Source of the DNA: Strigamia acuminata
Lineage: Eukaryota; Arthropoda; Chilopoda; Geophilomorpha; Linotaeniidae
Assembly: GCA_949358305.1 (NCBI GenBank)
Contig: CASHSZ010000086.1
Coordinates: forward strand, 1-30,299
Length of the DNA stretch: 30,299 bases
Direction: 5' to 3'
A program made the translations under genes and the position numbers. This document shows positions 1 through 11,196 of the stretch, in pieces; the first letter of the stretch is position 1; each line of letters opens with the position of its first letter. The notes below the pieces were generated by a model that did no database searches, was not told the origin of the DNA, and saw only the letters and a program-made list of their open reading frames with translations.

Positions 1-2382
1 ATTTTGGAAATAAATCGAGATCGTGTGTCAAATATAAATGCATTTTATTTTTAATTGCATTATATAATGTACTAACTTAATTATGCGAAAAGCTACACGC
101 TTAGAAATGCATAAGTGAAAAACAATGTATTGTAAAATATTTAAAAAAATACTTTACAAAATGTATGCAAATAATTTGCTGTGTGACAATTCTCCCTTAC
201 TAAAACAGCCTTCAGTCTCCTAATGATTTTTTCTTTCTCATTCCATGGTTGTCATGGAAATTCATTAAACGCATAATTGGTAATCAACAAAAAAGTCCCA
301 GGTAATCTCTCGGGTCTTCGGCACGTTTAACTGTCAGTTTCCTTTAATGAAAGTTAAGACAAACAGTGCTAATGCAAATTCTATGTTGACAAAAGTCAAC
401 ATCAATGTATTTAGAACTTGGATTTATTTATGAACACGTTCATTTACAACCTACACTCCCACCTGTAGCAAATGAAGACAATCGATCGACACAACGCAGA
501 AAAAATGAAACTAACACCATTAAATCCTCGAATTACAGGTGAAATTGATGAGCACAATTTTTTTTAAAGACAACAGCAGTAACTTTATCCTAACTGCAGC
601 ACAGTTCTTAAACCAATCATGTACAGCCCACTAAACAGCGTACCATAAAGATAAAAAAAATCATAAAATATGTTACATAAAAATAAGAAACTGGATTCTG
701 ATAAAGTGCACATTATATGAAACTCAAGAAATTTAAGACCCAATATGGGCAAACAGCCAAAACTCGAGTTTGAGTTGCTCCAATTTACACATAATTTCTT
801 AACTCCTGAAATTTTAAATCGTTTGCTTACTCGTTCGGAATTATTTAACAATACACTCACAACAACAACATTGGTTGGAAGTGTACAAATTGAATTAGTA
901 TGAAAACTTGGTTGCACGACGTTTGATTACTAAGTTCAAGTAGGTTATTCAGGGTGAAACGTAATCAAAACCTAATTACAGTGCATAGCAGTGAAGCTTC
1001 CAAAGAAAGTAGTCATTATTAGAAATGTTTAACGACATTTTGTAAGGTCACAGTGTGCTGCAAAACATGTGAAAGTTGTCAAGGCAGACAGCATGTGATT
1101 CAATATCACCTTTAACTAGTTCTGCAAAGTGATAAGAGACTACAACAAGCCATGCCACTCACAATATTACTTTCTTGGCTATAGAAAATGTTGGATAACC
1201 TTTCATACAAGCTCTAGAAATGTGTTGATGGAGATAAACCCTTTTCCCATAAGTCACAAAGTATGGAACAACTTACAGACTACGAACAGATAAACTCAAC
1301 TTCTTGGTAATAATTAAGCGCTAGCAAGAGATAATGACTACAAATGAATTCTAGAATAAACAACACGAAGAAAGATTACGGCATTAGCATTATCTAAGCT
1401 ATCAGTTACCATGTTTACATGTTCACGGCTTTGCAGAAAAGTGATAAACTAAACTTTACTTTTCTGGAACCAATTCTCACAGCCACAACAAAACTACACC
1501 CACAACTCCCACAACCTCATCTAAATAAACAAAGCAAATAATCCTTCATCTCACTCCAGATGTAGTTCTAAGTTGCGACACAGTAGTAACTGTAGGAACA
1601 ATTTTTGTTTAATTGATCATATTCATCTAAGAGGATACTGTTGCAGTTGCAACTTCGAATTGTATTTGGAAATAATTAAAGTTACGTTGGAAACTGGATG
1701 TGACTGGATTTAAACTGATTTGACCGGATTGAAAAAAGAAGCACGCGAACGCAATGGATTTACATTGAACACTAAAATTTTATTTTAACAGGATATGCTA
1801 ATTTACCATTTCGCCCCCCTTTAAACATCGAAATAGAACAACCCGTTTACATAGTGGGTCACCGAAGTGACCCTCTGGTGGCCAAACATGTCGCCACCTC
1901 CAATTCATAACTTTTAAACAACAGTTTTTACAGATACCACCACCAACACCAAAGTTTAGACCAGAATCAACAATAGAATCAACTATAGAAAATAATTCCA
2001 GGAATAAACAGTGCCGCAATAGAAAGCAATTCCCATCAAGCGATGGCACCAAAAACACAACAAACAATCCCTAACCCACATTGCACCACAGTTACTACTG
2101 TGCCCATTCTGAATTTCTTAAACCAGTCTAAATTTAAAGTTTTACATGTTAAATTAAATTTTTAAATGTAATTTTTTTCAGTTTTAATTAACCATGCTTG
2201 CAGCAAAGGTGACTGCTAGTTATATTTTATTCCCATACAACTCAGCTGCTACAATATGAGCCGTTCCGTCGAGTAGTGTACAAAATAAATTTACAATTCT
2301 TCTTAATAACAACCTAATCAAAAACAGAAAAATTTACATACAAAACCCAGCTTAAGAAAACGAAATCAACAATAATACCAAG
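1..2382. other. Host non-coding DNA, AT-rich
   Basis: No reading frame here looks coding on either strand; the longest open stretches (about 110 codons or fewer) have low-complexity or hydrophobic translations without domain features. The only local structure I can point to is a short hairpin and CTCF-like motif near 1856-1884. It may be intronic or intergenic. Confidence 0.6.
1868..1884 (-). promoter_or_regulatory. Possible CTCF-like motif beside a small hairpin
   Basis: The minus strand reads TGGCCACCAGAGGGTCA, close to the CTCF core familiar from bilaterians. It overlaps a 7-bp stem (GGGTCAC/GTGACCC, 1856-1873, loop CGAA). The match is by eye only; a single motif of this length can occur by chance, and CTCF's presence in the host is assumed, not shown. 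Confidence 0.25.
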
Positions 2383-2470
2383 GGTTAAGAACAAAAACAA
2401 CAATAACACCCTAAAAGACAAGAACAAAAACAACAATAACACCCCAAAGAACAAGAACAAAAACAACAAA
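2383..2470. repeat. Tandem repeat, about 35-37 bp unit, roughly 2.5 copies
   Basis: The unit contains AGAACAAAAACAACAATAAC followed by ACCCYAAAAGAC-like sequence and recurs in direct orientation with small differences. It is A-rich on the + strand. It creates a short open frame of Cys/Phe/Ser repeats on the other strand, which I regard as spurious. Confidence 0.7.
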
Positions 2471-2505
2471 CATGGAGCCAGGACCAGAAGCAAAAAATAA
2501 TACTG

Positions 2506-2865
2506 GGTGCATTCAAAAACTCTAAAACGTATGCAAAACTCGTTTCGTGTTTGAACGTGACGTCATTCCTATTGAATAACATTACTGAACATCTGATATT
2601 GAAAATAGCATCGCGTTTCCCCCAAAAAAAAAATGTTGATTTTAACTGTTTTCGAGGGTGACACCATCGATATCCGCCCCGGGTGTCACCCATGCTAGCT
2701 ACGCCACTGCTTGCAGATGACCTACAACTTGATCTGGAATCCAAAATCAAGTTTGGCAGTGAAACAATTGTTTATTTCCCAAATAAACGATTGCATTCAA
2801 AAACAAAACATTCCGTCTAAAAATTTGTGAGACGAAAATTTAGACAAGAAGTTATTGAATGCGCC
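2506..2865. mobile_element. MITE-like repeat, copy 1 (GGYGCATTCAA ends)
   Basis: It starts with GGTGCATTCAAAAACTC and ends with AGTTATTGAATGCGCC, which read as imperfect inverted termini. The 2716-2865 part is clearly homologous, in reverse complement, to about 7785-7936, so this is a dispersed family. The copy is chimeric: about 2641-2709 carries a different transposon end. No protein is encoded. The superfamily is not identifiable by eye and no clear target duplication is seen. Confidence 0.5.
2641..2709 (-). mobile_element. Terminal fragment of a second DNA transposon
   Basis: Read on the minus strand from 2709 the sequence begins CAGTGGCGTAGCTAGCATGG and continues into GGTGACACCC. Ends beginning CAGTGGCGTAGC are typical of widely dispersed non-autonomous DNA transposons. 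The partner end is not visible, so this looks like a truncated insertion inside the surrounding repeat. Confidence 0.35.
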
Positions 2866-5145
2866 TTGTGTATACGGTTCATATAAACTGAGTAAATTTC
2901 TCCAAACTTTACCATAAAACCCCGCATTAATTAATGTCAAGGGCGATAACACTATTCAACAGCTTTTGCAGAACACAGCATAAAATACAAATAAGAGTGG
3001 CTTATCGTTTTACCGCCCTCGGAAATGCTCCATTGTAATAACAATAAGTAAATACATTTTAACATATTTATTTTAAACCGGCATTGACTTTAAAACAGTC
3101 GGTTTTATGCTTAACTAATACGACAGCTGAATACCAAGTAAAATAACCTCCAACATAGCAGGATTTTATATCCCGCAATTTTGAAGCAAAGTGGAAAGTA
3201 AATAACGGTTCGAATCAAACCAAATCCAATTTATTAAAAAGATAAATCACCCATGACATTTTCCATTGAAGAAAAATATTAAACAACGCCCAAGTAATCA
3301 AGTAACAACTGATATGGAGCGCAAAGAAAAGAAAGAGGAAAATAACACGAAGGGATCAAGGGAGGTCTCTAACTTCATTCGCGTTCTCACTACTTTCATC
3401 ATCTCGTCCTCAGTTGCTAAGCAACATGAATCCAGCTACTGGCCAACTTCTCCCTTGATGGATAGACAAGAGTATTGGATAAAACAGGCGCACTTCAGAT
3501 ATCATTGCATCAGTCGATATACATTGCAAATACACATTGCACGTAACCAAATGTGCTCTCAATGTATATTTCAAAATGTAATGTCCCATTAAATTTGACA
3601 TAAGAGAAAATTAAATCAGTAAGCACGTTCGGAAATGTCACTAGGTGCGTTCAAATTGGTTAAGACAAATCTACTTAGATGTTTCAAGTTGATAACCTCG
3701 TTTTCACATCAGGATATGACACTTCTTACGTCATATTTTGCCGGGTTAGTACGTTTATTTTCCTTAACTTTTCTGAAGCAACAATTTTGCGACTGCACAT
3801 GCTCGGTTGAACATATCCATATATCAGCTGTGCACAAACCTGCACATTAATAATATTAGGCCTAATATTGCATTTAGGACCATTCAATATTAAGTCATTT
3901 ATTTCAATTAGACGTTGATCGATATCGATATTTTGAAGTATTGCCGATGCCAATAATCGACAATCGAATATCGGCCGATACCGATACCTGTGCCGATATT
4001 AAAATTAAAATTAAAATTAAAAGTGAGAGAATTTTTCACTCACTTTCTAAACTTTTGAAATGTAGTCGTAAAAACTTGCAACAGGGATGTTTTGAATAAC
4101 ATTACGAAATTGCAATTCAAAGAACGATTATCACAACTGACTGGCTGGGTCGATCTGCTTCCACTGAGGATAAAACACGCCAGATGACACAATAATGTCA
4201 TTTAAGATAAGGAATTTTCCATGCACTTTCAACCAGCAACCCTTGTGCAGATGCTAATTTACAAATTTAATTTCCATTCAACAAAACATTTCCTGGTTTA
4301 ATGTCCGTGTGAATAAATCTTACTTGCCTGCTTTTGACACTTTAATGGAATGCCTGTACGTCCAGACCTCATTATCAGTTCGAATAAATCATGGTCCAAA
4401 ACTGAGCAAATATGATTGTCATTAACACAAAAAAATCATAAATCTGTTTGTGACCATCTGATACCCATAATACTTTGTTCACACCAAGGTTTTGGATCTC
4501 ATCCAAAGCTGTCCAGTGGCAATGCGACAATCCTCAATGGCCATGACCATGGTTGAGTATGGAAGCAGCGAGAGTGACCACTGACCCCCTAACAACTGAA
4601 TAAAGGCAATAATGAAACCCAAAACAGAGTGCTCTAAGTGTCTTTTCTTTATCATGAGGTGCATCCAGCAATTTAACAACGTAACTTATGTACAAAAATT
4701 TCTTTTTTTTACTAATTCTAGATATAAAGAAAAATAACTTCAAAATCGAAATACCGGTAGTCAAATTTGTCTTTTGACATTTTTGACATACTGTAGTTTG
4801 TCCAAACACAAATTTAATTACCAAACAACTATAATCTTAAATCATTGACAACACAATGTAAAATCTACACACACCGCGTGCTTTTTGCCTTTGTGCAAGC
4901 AATCAGCCAACAACCACAACATGTCATAAACCAAGTTTGTGTCATCAGCAGAAATCCAAACGCTTTTCAATTAAGATCCCTATTCTTCCCTCAGTTGACC
5001 TTCTAAAACGCAAATCTATTTATTACATTACATACAAAAATTAAAATTAATCACTAAACGCATCAATTAAAATGCAAAATTAAAAATATTACTTTTTGCT
5101 TTTTGTATTAATGCGCATGTGTGTAATTAGAGAGTTTGCGGGATG
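2866..5145. other. Host non-coding DNA with repeat debris
   Basis: No convincing gene. Visible structure: an AGGTGCGTTCAA motif at about 3643, like the ends of the local MITE family; a TAATATTAGGCCTAATATT palindrome near 3850 with a partial match near 6740; a stretch rich in GATATCG/CCGATA words at about 3915-4000, of a kind often seen in transposon ends; and a short (AAAATT)n run near 4000. Open frames of up to about 108 codons look like chance. Confidence 0.55.
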
Positions 5146-5202
5146 CATTTTTCCCTTACAGTTAAAGACTATACAGTATAAAAATAGTGTAAGGGAAAAA
5201 TG
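5146..5202. repeat. Perfect 15-bp inverted repeat (hairpin)
   Basis: CATTTTTCCCTTACA at 5146-5160 is the exact reverse complement of TGTAAGGGAAAAATG at 5188-5202, with a 27-base spacer. No coding content. It could be a tiny MITE or a solo transposon relic. Confidence 0.7.
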
Positions 5203-5983
5203 ATAAATTAAGTACATCGTAATCGCAATCTCCAACAATCGAGGCTATAAAACACAAGAGGGGGTGTAAGCCCCCCCTTAAGAAAAAAAATAAGATAAAA
5301 TCTCGAAAACATCGTTTTGAGAAAACGTGCGTTGAGGAAACAAACCGACATCAATAAATCTCAACCAATCACAGCGCGTCATTAAAATAATACGTTCATG
5401 TCGGACATTTTTTTAACCAGTCTACATGTAAAATCACTAATCTGGGTGGGTTCAACTCTCATGAATTTGGGCTGAATTCATGAAGACTCAGTTTTTTATC
5501 CTGTATATTTAAAGAGGAAGTAAAGTAATGTTGCCTATTCACATTATCACATTCACGAGTCAAGCCTAGTTTTTATTCAGATTAACAGGGCGGTTGCCAC
5601 GCATAAATCGCCTAGCAACATTGCATTATACGTACATGGTAAGAATAAGGTACTTGAATTAACAATTTAAGCGTAATTGGTAATTTAATCAAGTTAAGTG
5701 CTACAGACATAACACTTAAATGTAAAATTTTACAAGTTAAATTTTATATAAACAAGTTTAAATGACTTTGTGAATGCGCCTTTGGTTTTTAACCTCGCGT
5801 TCCATTAGTTTGCGCTTGTTTCCGCTGCCATTTTTAATCGTTGAATTGAAAATTTTGGCGGAACTTTCTTTAAAGTACTGATATAAACTAGACAAGCCAT
5901 AAATAACATCATTTATTTGTTGATGTTATACAATTAATATCATTTTTTTCTTGAAATTAACTATTTTTTATTTTTCATTTCAG
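5203..5983. other. Non-coding, probably promoter or intron of the following gene
   Basis: No open frame is convincing. A possible first-exon context (ATG followed at once by GTAAGA) lies near 5636-5645 but I cannot link it by phase to the exons downstream. A TGAATGCGCC motif at about 5773 resembles the local MITE termini. Confidence 0.4.
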
Positions 5984-6513
5984 AAGAAACTGCGGACGAT
6001 TATAATGACAACCTAGATAGGTTAATACAAAAGTAAGTTTGACACTCATATTTCACTTAATTGACAGTGCAAAACTATTAAAGCCACCTGGCTGGTTGGT
6101 GGTAACTTACATCAATAAAAAATTCTCATTTTCTTCACTGCTTTGTGACAGGATTTAAAAAAAAAACAAGAAAAATTGGCATGGTTTAACTTGTCAATGT
6201 CAAAAGCTTATAAATATTAATTTACTTTTTGTTTTTTTATTTTTTATTTTACATTTCAGTTTCAGGTTAGAATGAATTTTATTCATTTTTCTTTTTTTTT
6301 TCTCCTTTTAAACCTTATCAGCAGCAAGGCTGACAATTTAATGGTAAAAAGACGTGAAGATTACCCTATAAAACTTCTTAGGTATGTACTGCCCTCACTG
6401 ATTTAACCACCAATAAAAGTTGCATGCGATTTAGATTGTACAGCCATGCATGTTTTTGTTGTGACAAATTCTTATTTATTTTTTTAATATACAGTATGTG
6501 TATAGAAGCATGA
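5984..6513 (+). CDS. 3' part of an unidentified host gene (three exons)
   Basis: Three candidate exons keep one frame. Exon 5984-6032 follows a pyrimidine-rich TTTCAG acceptor and ends at donor GTAAGT; it reads ETADDYNDNLDRLIQ. Exon 6322-6381 follows TTATCAG (with a second CAG directly after, a NAGNAG acceptor) and ends at GTATGT; it reads SKADNLMVKRREDYPIKLL. The terminal exon 6495-6513 follows TTTTTTAATATACAG and reads MCIEA then TGA. An AATAAA lies 7 bases past the stop. Phases agree at both junctions, which is unlikely by chance. Upstream exons were not found and I do not recognise the protein, which is charged and probably helical. Confidence 0.5.
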
Positions 6514-6519
6514 GTCCAC

Positions 6520-6525
6520 AATAAA
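6520..6525 (+). terminator. Poly(A) signal AATAAA of the host gene
   Basis: A canonical AATAAA sits 7 bases after the TGA of the terminal exon, which supports the exon model on this strand. Confidence 0.45.
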
Positions 6526-7697
6526 TTAAACAACGCTTAAGCAGAAACAAAATAACACTCAATAAACTGATATTTGGTTTTTAAACACCCAACTTTAAAA
6601 TACATTTATGAACTAAGTTTACCGGCCTGGATAAAACCTCGAGCAAGCCTAAAACTACTGTTCGCGCCCGATGGCTTAATGCTAAATTTGTACTGCGCAG
6701 ACGATTTTCTAATTCCAGTTGTTATTTAACAGTATTAAGCCTAATATTAGGCCAAAAAAATGCTAAAATAAAGTAAATAAACAATAAACTCACCATTAAA
6801 AGTAATTTAGTATTAAAATATTGTTGTTTTATTTTCTCTGTGTGCTCAACAAGCTTGACAATCGCCATGTTAAATGCATGCGCAGAATGTTTGAATACCG
6901 GGCGCGAACTGTAGTGCTATCACGTTTTTCCAGCTTTAAGTTTTTAGAATTCCGATATTTTTAAAAGATGTTTAACCATTTCCATCCGCATCAAACACGT
7001 TTTTACACTCTGTAATCCATTTTATACATGTTTATCCATTTTTACACGTGTTTTTTTTTTTATTTTGCTCGTTTTTACACATTTTCTCGTTTTTACACAA
7101 TTTAACCGATTTTTTTTTAAAGTTTGTTGCCCGATACTATTAATGATAATCGCTTGATTCTCATAATAACACAATCGTTTCAATGGCATAATCATCGCAT
7201 TATTGCAACCCCTTATTGCTTATGTATGTGCGCATTACTGCATTACATCCATGATCGCTTTGCGAGTAGGTTTCCACTAGCTGCAGTGAGTCACATATTC
7301 TAAGAGTCAAAACTATTTCATTAACAGAAAATTTAAATAAACAAGTGGCAAAAGATAAAATCTTTTAATCTTGGATCAATGAGTAAAAAATATGATTGGG
7401 GATGTCAACAAATACGGCTTATCAAAAAAACATAATATTTATTCATTTACCTGTTGTTTAGATCTAAATTAACTATAAAAAAAACTCTAAGCTTATTAAA
7501 TCACATAAATTCTTAAATTCTTAGCATCTAAACTTCGTGTTACTCCGAAATAGATAAAGATACAAACGTAGCACAGTGAAGCCTAAATTTATTATCATTA
7601 CTTTAGAGCTAACATGATGTTTAAATACGTACTCAAAATTTACAGTTGCAAAGTTTTGTACAAATTAATTAAAGTCACCCGTTTCCACCAGAACACA
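6526..7697. other. Host non-coding DNA
   Basis: No gene recognised. A loose repetition of CGTTTTTACAC-like words occurs at about 7000-7105 between T-rich runs. The rest is AT-rich without open frames of note. Confidence 0.55.
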
Positions 7698-7773
7698 CAA
7701 ATTAAGCAGCATTGGGACTAGTCAGTACTTGGTTGGGTAACGCAAATGACCTGTTGGGAATCCCAGTTGTTGT
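7698..7773 (+). pseudogene. 5S rRNA-derived fragment (5S pseudogene or 5S-type SINE head)
   Basis: The order of blocks AATTAAGCAGCATTGGG, AGTCAGTACTTGG, TTGGG, CCTG and GGGAATCCCAG parallels the 3' two-thirds of animal 5S rRNA (GTTAAGCA, GGGCCTGGTTAGTACTTGG, TGGGAGACC, CCTGGGAATACC). It has extra bases between the last two blocks, and the 5' third is degraded or absent. The TTAAGCA/GGTTAGTACTTGG part is the internal RNA polymerase III promoter region. It is not a functional 5S gene; it may be the head of a 5S-derived SINE. Confidence 0.55.
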
Positions 7774-7784
7774 CCTCATCTGAT

Positions 7785-8299
7785 GCGCATTCAATAACTT
7801 CTCGTCTAAATTTTTGTCTCGCACGAGTTTTTAGACGAAATGTTTTGTTTCTGAATGCAATCGTTTATTTGGGAAATAAACAATTGTTTAACTGCCAAAC
7901 TTGACTTGGAATTCCAGATGACGTTCTAGGTCATATCCCCGCATACGGGTATTTTTTTCCCAAGATTTTGCTTCCCTCGCCTTTTTCTATTGTTTCCAAA
8001 CCAAATAATAACCATAGTGATGGTCATTATTGTTGTTGTTTACTCTAAACAACAATAACTGCTTCAAAAGTGTACTTACGATCGAGATGGTTGCGACCGA
8101 TCTAACGGAAATCCAAGATAGCTGCCAACAATACCCAATTTGTACGAGTTTTCTCGTTGCACGGAGATTTAAACGACCTATTTAGGTCGTTTATTTTCAA
8201 CCCGTTTAAACCCATTTAAACGAGCTTTAAAACGACAATCTCGTTTAAACGTTCCTGCAAACGGGTTTAAACGACTGTTTATGAGTTATTGAATGCACC
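7785..8299. mobile_element. MITE-like repeat, copy 2
   Basis: Ends are GCGCATTCAATAACT on the left and AGTTATTGAATGCACC on the right, near-perfect inverted termini of about 15 bp. The first 150 bp match copy 1 (2716-2865) in reverse complement. The interior right part (8160-8290) repeats GTTTAAACG words in both orientations. It starts about 10 bp after the 5S-like fragment. No protein is encoded and no target duplication is evident. Confidence 0.55.
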
Positions 8300-10420
8300 T
8301 ACTGTTTCTATGGCAAGAACTTCTGCAACCCACCCACCAACTGCGCATTCAACGGTTTTCCCAGTTCTCCGTGCGAATGCAAAGTTGGGTCCTCAAGAAT
8401 GCCGTCCAACAGATCGCGGCTTGCATAGCCCTTAGGGGGTTTGCTAAGTGTCAAAAATATTACAGTGCAATGTCCAAACAACAGTTGAATGAAGAAAAAT
8501 ACTCTTCTGTGGCCTTTAAAAGAGCAAGGTCCTTTCTAACATCTGTTTTTACTGCTGAGAAGTGACAATATGACCAACTTTAATCAAATGAAGTTAATGA
8601 CGTTCTATGTCACTACTATAGGTAATTGCAGCTTGTTGGAAGGTGCCATTCCGTAATTTTTATTGGTTTAACCAAATATTTTATCACCCTATAAACAACT
8701 CACGATTTGACGACTTTAGTCACTCAGTCACTTTAACTTAGCAGAACCGAGATGCAATTTTTGTGAAAGGGATGCCTTTCACCCTACAATCTGTGTGCTG
8801 CTTTCGATCACTATTTCAACAACATTTCAAAGAAAATGTATTTTGATTTACGCTGTTGATCACAATTTATATCACTTCAATCACTTTTGATGTTTTTGGA
8901 GTTTTGCCATAAAAAAAATTTAGAAAAATGATATTTTCATTGACTCTGTCCTGAAAATTGTATAGACGGAAAATGAAGCAGCTCGTTTGGTTGAACTATC
9001 AATTTGCGCTTCAGCTTAGTTTGCAAGAATCAGCCTTTCATGTTTCCATAGAAGCGGAAATGAACAAAACCGCTTTAGCTGATGAGTTTTTTTACCTCTT
9101 GATTTCCCTTTTTCAATGGAAATAAAAGAAGTCCTGAAACAATTGTGTAAAAAAAAATTATGTTAATCAAATAAATCAATCTTATGGCACAATCTTAAAG
9201 CAAAACGAGCAAAACTCACTCGATGTTGTGCTAAATCATGCGTAAAATCTAGGCAATAATTTATGCCTACACCAAAAATCCACTTCTCTCATGGAAAAAC
9301 ATTTCAATAACGGCAGCAATTTCGCAATTTTAACAAATTTCTACTGTTAGATTTGTCACGTGATATCAGTGCCACCAATCATGTGCATAATTGCAAAAAC
9401 GCAAAATCGTACAATGTTGGAAGTTAGAACGTACCAAAGTTGTAAAACTCTTACGGAAATATTTCTCGCAATTCCGTTTAGTCAAGTTTACGTTGAATTT
9501 CTGGATGTGTGGAAAAGTTGGACTTTCCATATAGATAAATTCAGCTTTAACAATTGTTGTAAAGTCACCAAAGTGATTTTCAATCTTTCCATTCATGGAA
9601 ATCTAAACTTTAATAACCAAATTTAGTGATCATTGTGTACCATAATGACACTATTGTAAAACATCTATTAGGAGCCAAACCATCTAAGAACCATTGCAGA
9701 ATCATGGCACTAGATGCTTATACCATCAAAGAGAAGAGCTCTAATGCACCGATTACGCCTTGCCGAGAGATTGTGCAAACTCTCCATTAAAGCTCACAGA
9801 CACTCATCTTTGGCTGCAACTTTAATTACCAATTACAGTCTCGGAAACAAATCGGAGACCCAGAGCCAAATTGAGAATTTCTACTCGGATGTAAGAAATG
9901 CAATTAATTCTAGTGACTAAATGTCTTAATTTTTTAAATTGATAATATTTTACTGATAATATCACTCGTTAGTTCCCTCTTGGAGTACAATAAATAATTT
10001 TTCTAACCAACTTTCGAGGACCCTACCTATGTCCTACACTATCTTACTATTTGGTGCATTCCTTGCCCACAAATCTCATTATCTGTTAAGAAATTCGTGT
10101 ATAAATTAGATCAAATAGTAAAGTAATTTAGACTAAACAGCAATTTTATCAACATATTTTTTAAACTTCTTGTCTCGACCTTAACTTCAAAAATGGTGGC
10201 CGATTTAATCTGTTTTCGATCAAAATGGGCATGTGCATGAAATTTAAAAACAAAACATGTTTCACGTCAAATTGTGCACATTGTCAATGTGCCTACTACA
10301 ATACACATGTTCAACACGCTTGAATACCAGTTTATACTGGACTGGCATGCGCAGAGCCAATCTTGACCGTATTAACAATTGTGTGCACTTCACTAACCAT
10401 ACTCTGAGCGTTATATAAAT
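8300..10420. other. Host non-coding DNA, two weak ORFs
   Basis: Two + strand frames are slightly suggestive but unsupported: 8377-8565 (62 codons from an internal ATG, ending SFLTSVFTAEK) and 9714-9920 (68 codons, with TAG directly before the ATG). Either could be a terminal exon but no matching upstream exon was found. From about 10318 the sequence looks like a retroposon 3' end running into the simple repeat that follows. Confidence 0.4.
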
Positions 10421-10482
10421 GAAATGAATGAATGAATAAATAAATAAAAATAAATAAATAAATAAATAAATACATAAATTAT
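10421..10482 (+). repeat. (AATG)n/(AATA)n simple repeat, likely retroposon tail
   Basis: GAATGAATGAATAAATAAATA-type sequence continues for about 60 bases after GCGTTATATAAATGAAAT. Tails of this kind end many animal LINEs and SINEs. Confidence 0.7.
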
Positions 10483-10562
10483 CTTGACGAAAACACTGAA
10501 CTAAGCATTCTGTTTACGCCAAATTAATTTTACTTTATCCCCATTTCAAGCTTTCCACTTAC

Positions 10563-11196
10563 CTTAGTAATTGTATGTAAATTGAGCAGCATTTGAATTT
10601 TCCACTCTGTGTAGGCTTCTTTATCAGACCAAGATCTTTTTCTTTTTCCCTCATGCTTACTCCTCTTGTTTCGTGGATTTTGCATGCTGTGTGTTCGTTG
10701 CCTTACCTAGTGAAATATACAAAAGGACGCGACTAAGACGATGCAACCATAAAAGCAAAGCATGCTTTAAAGTAAGGTAGGGCTTTTTCCTTTCAAATTC
10801 AATCCATTCTTTTACCTGTAAAACACAAAAGAACAAAACGTTAATGAAAAAAAAAACAGCGCTTTCTCTTGCAATTCCAATGTTGCACGACTCATTTCAT
10901 TATTGCTAAGCCTAGCAGCGGGCGGGTATTCCGTGACAAAAGTCTAATAACTTTAGCTTAACAAGAAACTATCAGAAATATTAATTAATATTGATATAAT
11001 TTTTATAAATGAAAACTACAAGATGTTTTTAAAACAAAAAATGTCCGTATTTTTCTGCATTGTGACTGTAGTCTAAAAGGTAACGTCGGAAAAATCTGTT
11101 TTTATAGAATTCTCTGTGAAAAATATAAAGAAACAATACCAATTAATCCAAAATTAGTTATCTTACTTCGTAAACAACACAATTCTTAGGAGCCAT
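10563..11196 (-). CDS. Probable 5' exons of an unidentified host gene
   Basis: Exon 1 (11196-11167) reads MAPKNCVVYE and ends at a GTAAGA donor in phase 0. Two downstream choices keep the frame. One is an exon from 10815, after a strong CTTTTGTGTTTTACAG acceptor, beginning VKEWIEFERKKPYLTLKH and, if unspliced, running to TAA at 10657 for a 62-residue protein with a hydrophobic stretch. The other is an exon 10706-10563, after ATATTTCACTAG, containing MQNPRNKRSKHEGKRKRSW and ending at a GTAAGT donor in phase 0. Both could be used alternatively. The protein is not recognised. Evidence is splice signals and open phase only. Confidence 0.4.

Noticed and set aside
1798-2067. 89-codon minus-strand ORF with a WPPEGHFGDP segment
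   Set aside because: No recognisable domain, poor composition, and the segment arises from a small DNA hairpin.
2385-2750. 121-codon minus-strand ORF with Cys/Ser/Phe repeats
   Set aside because: The C-terminal repeats are the translation of a simple tandem DNA repeat and the rest crosses transposon junctions.
8377-8565. 62-codon + strand ORF as a host terminal exon
   Set aside because: Composition is acceptable but no convincing acceptor or upstream exon, and no family recognised.
9714-9920. 68-codon + strand ORF as a gene or exon
   Set aside because: In-frame TAG directly before the ATG and no linked exons; could be chance in 13 kb of non-coding DNA.
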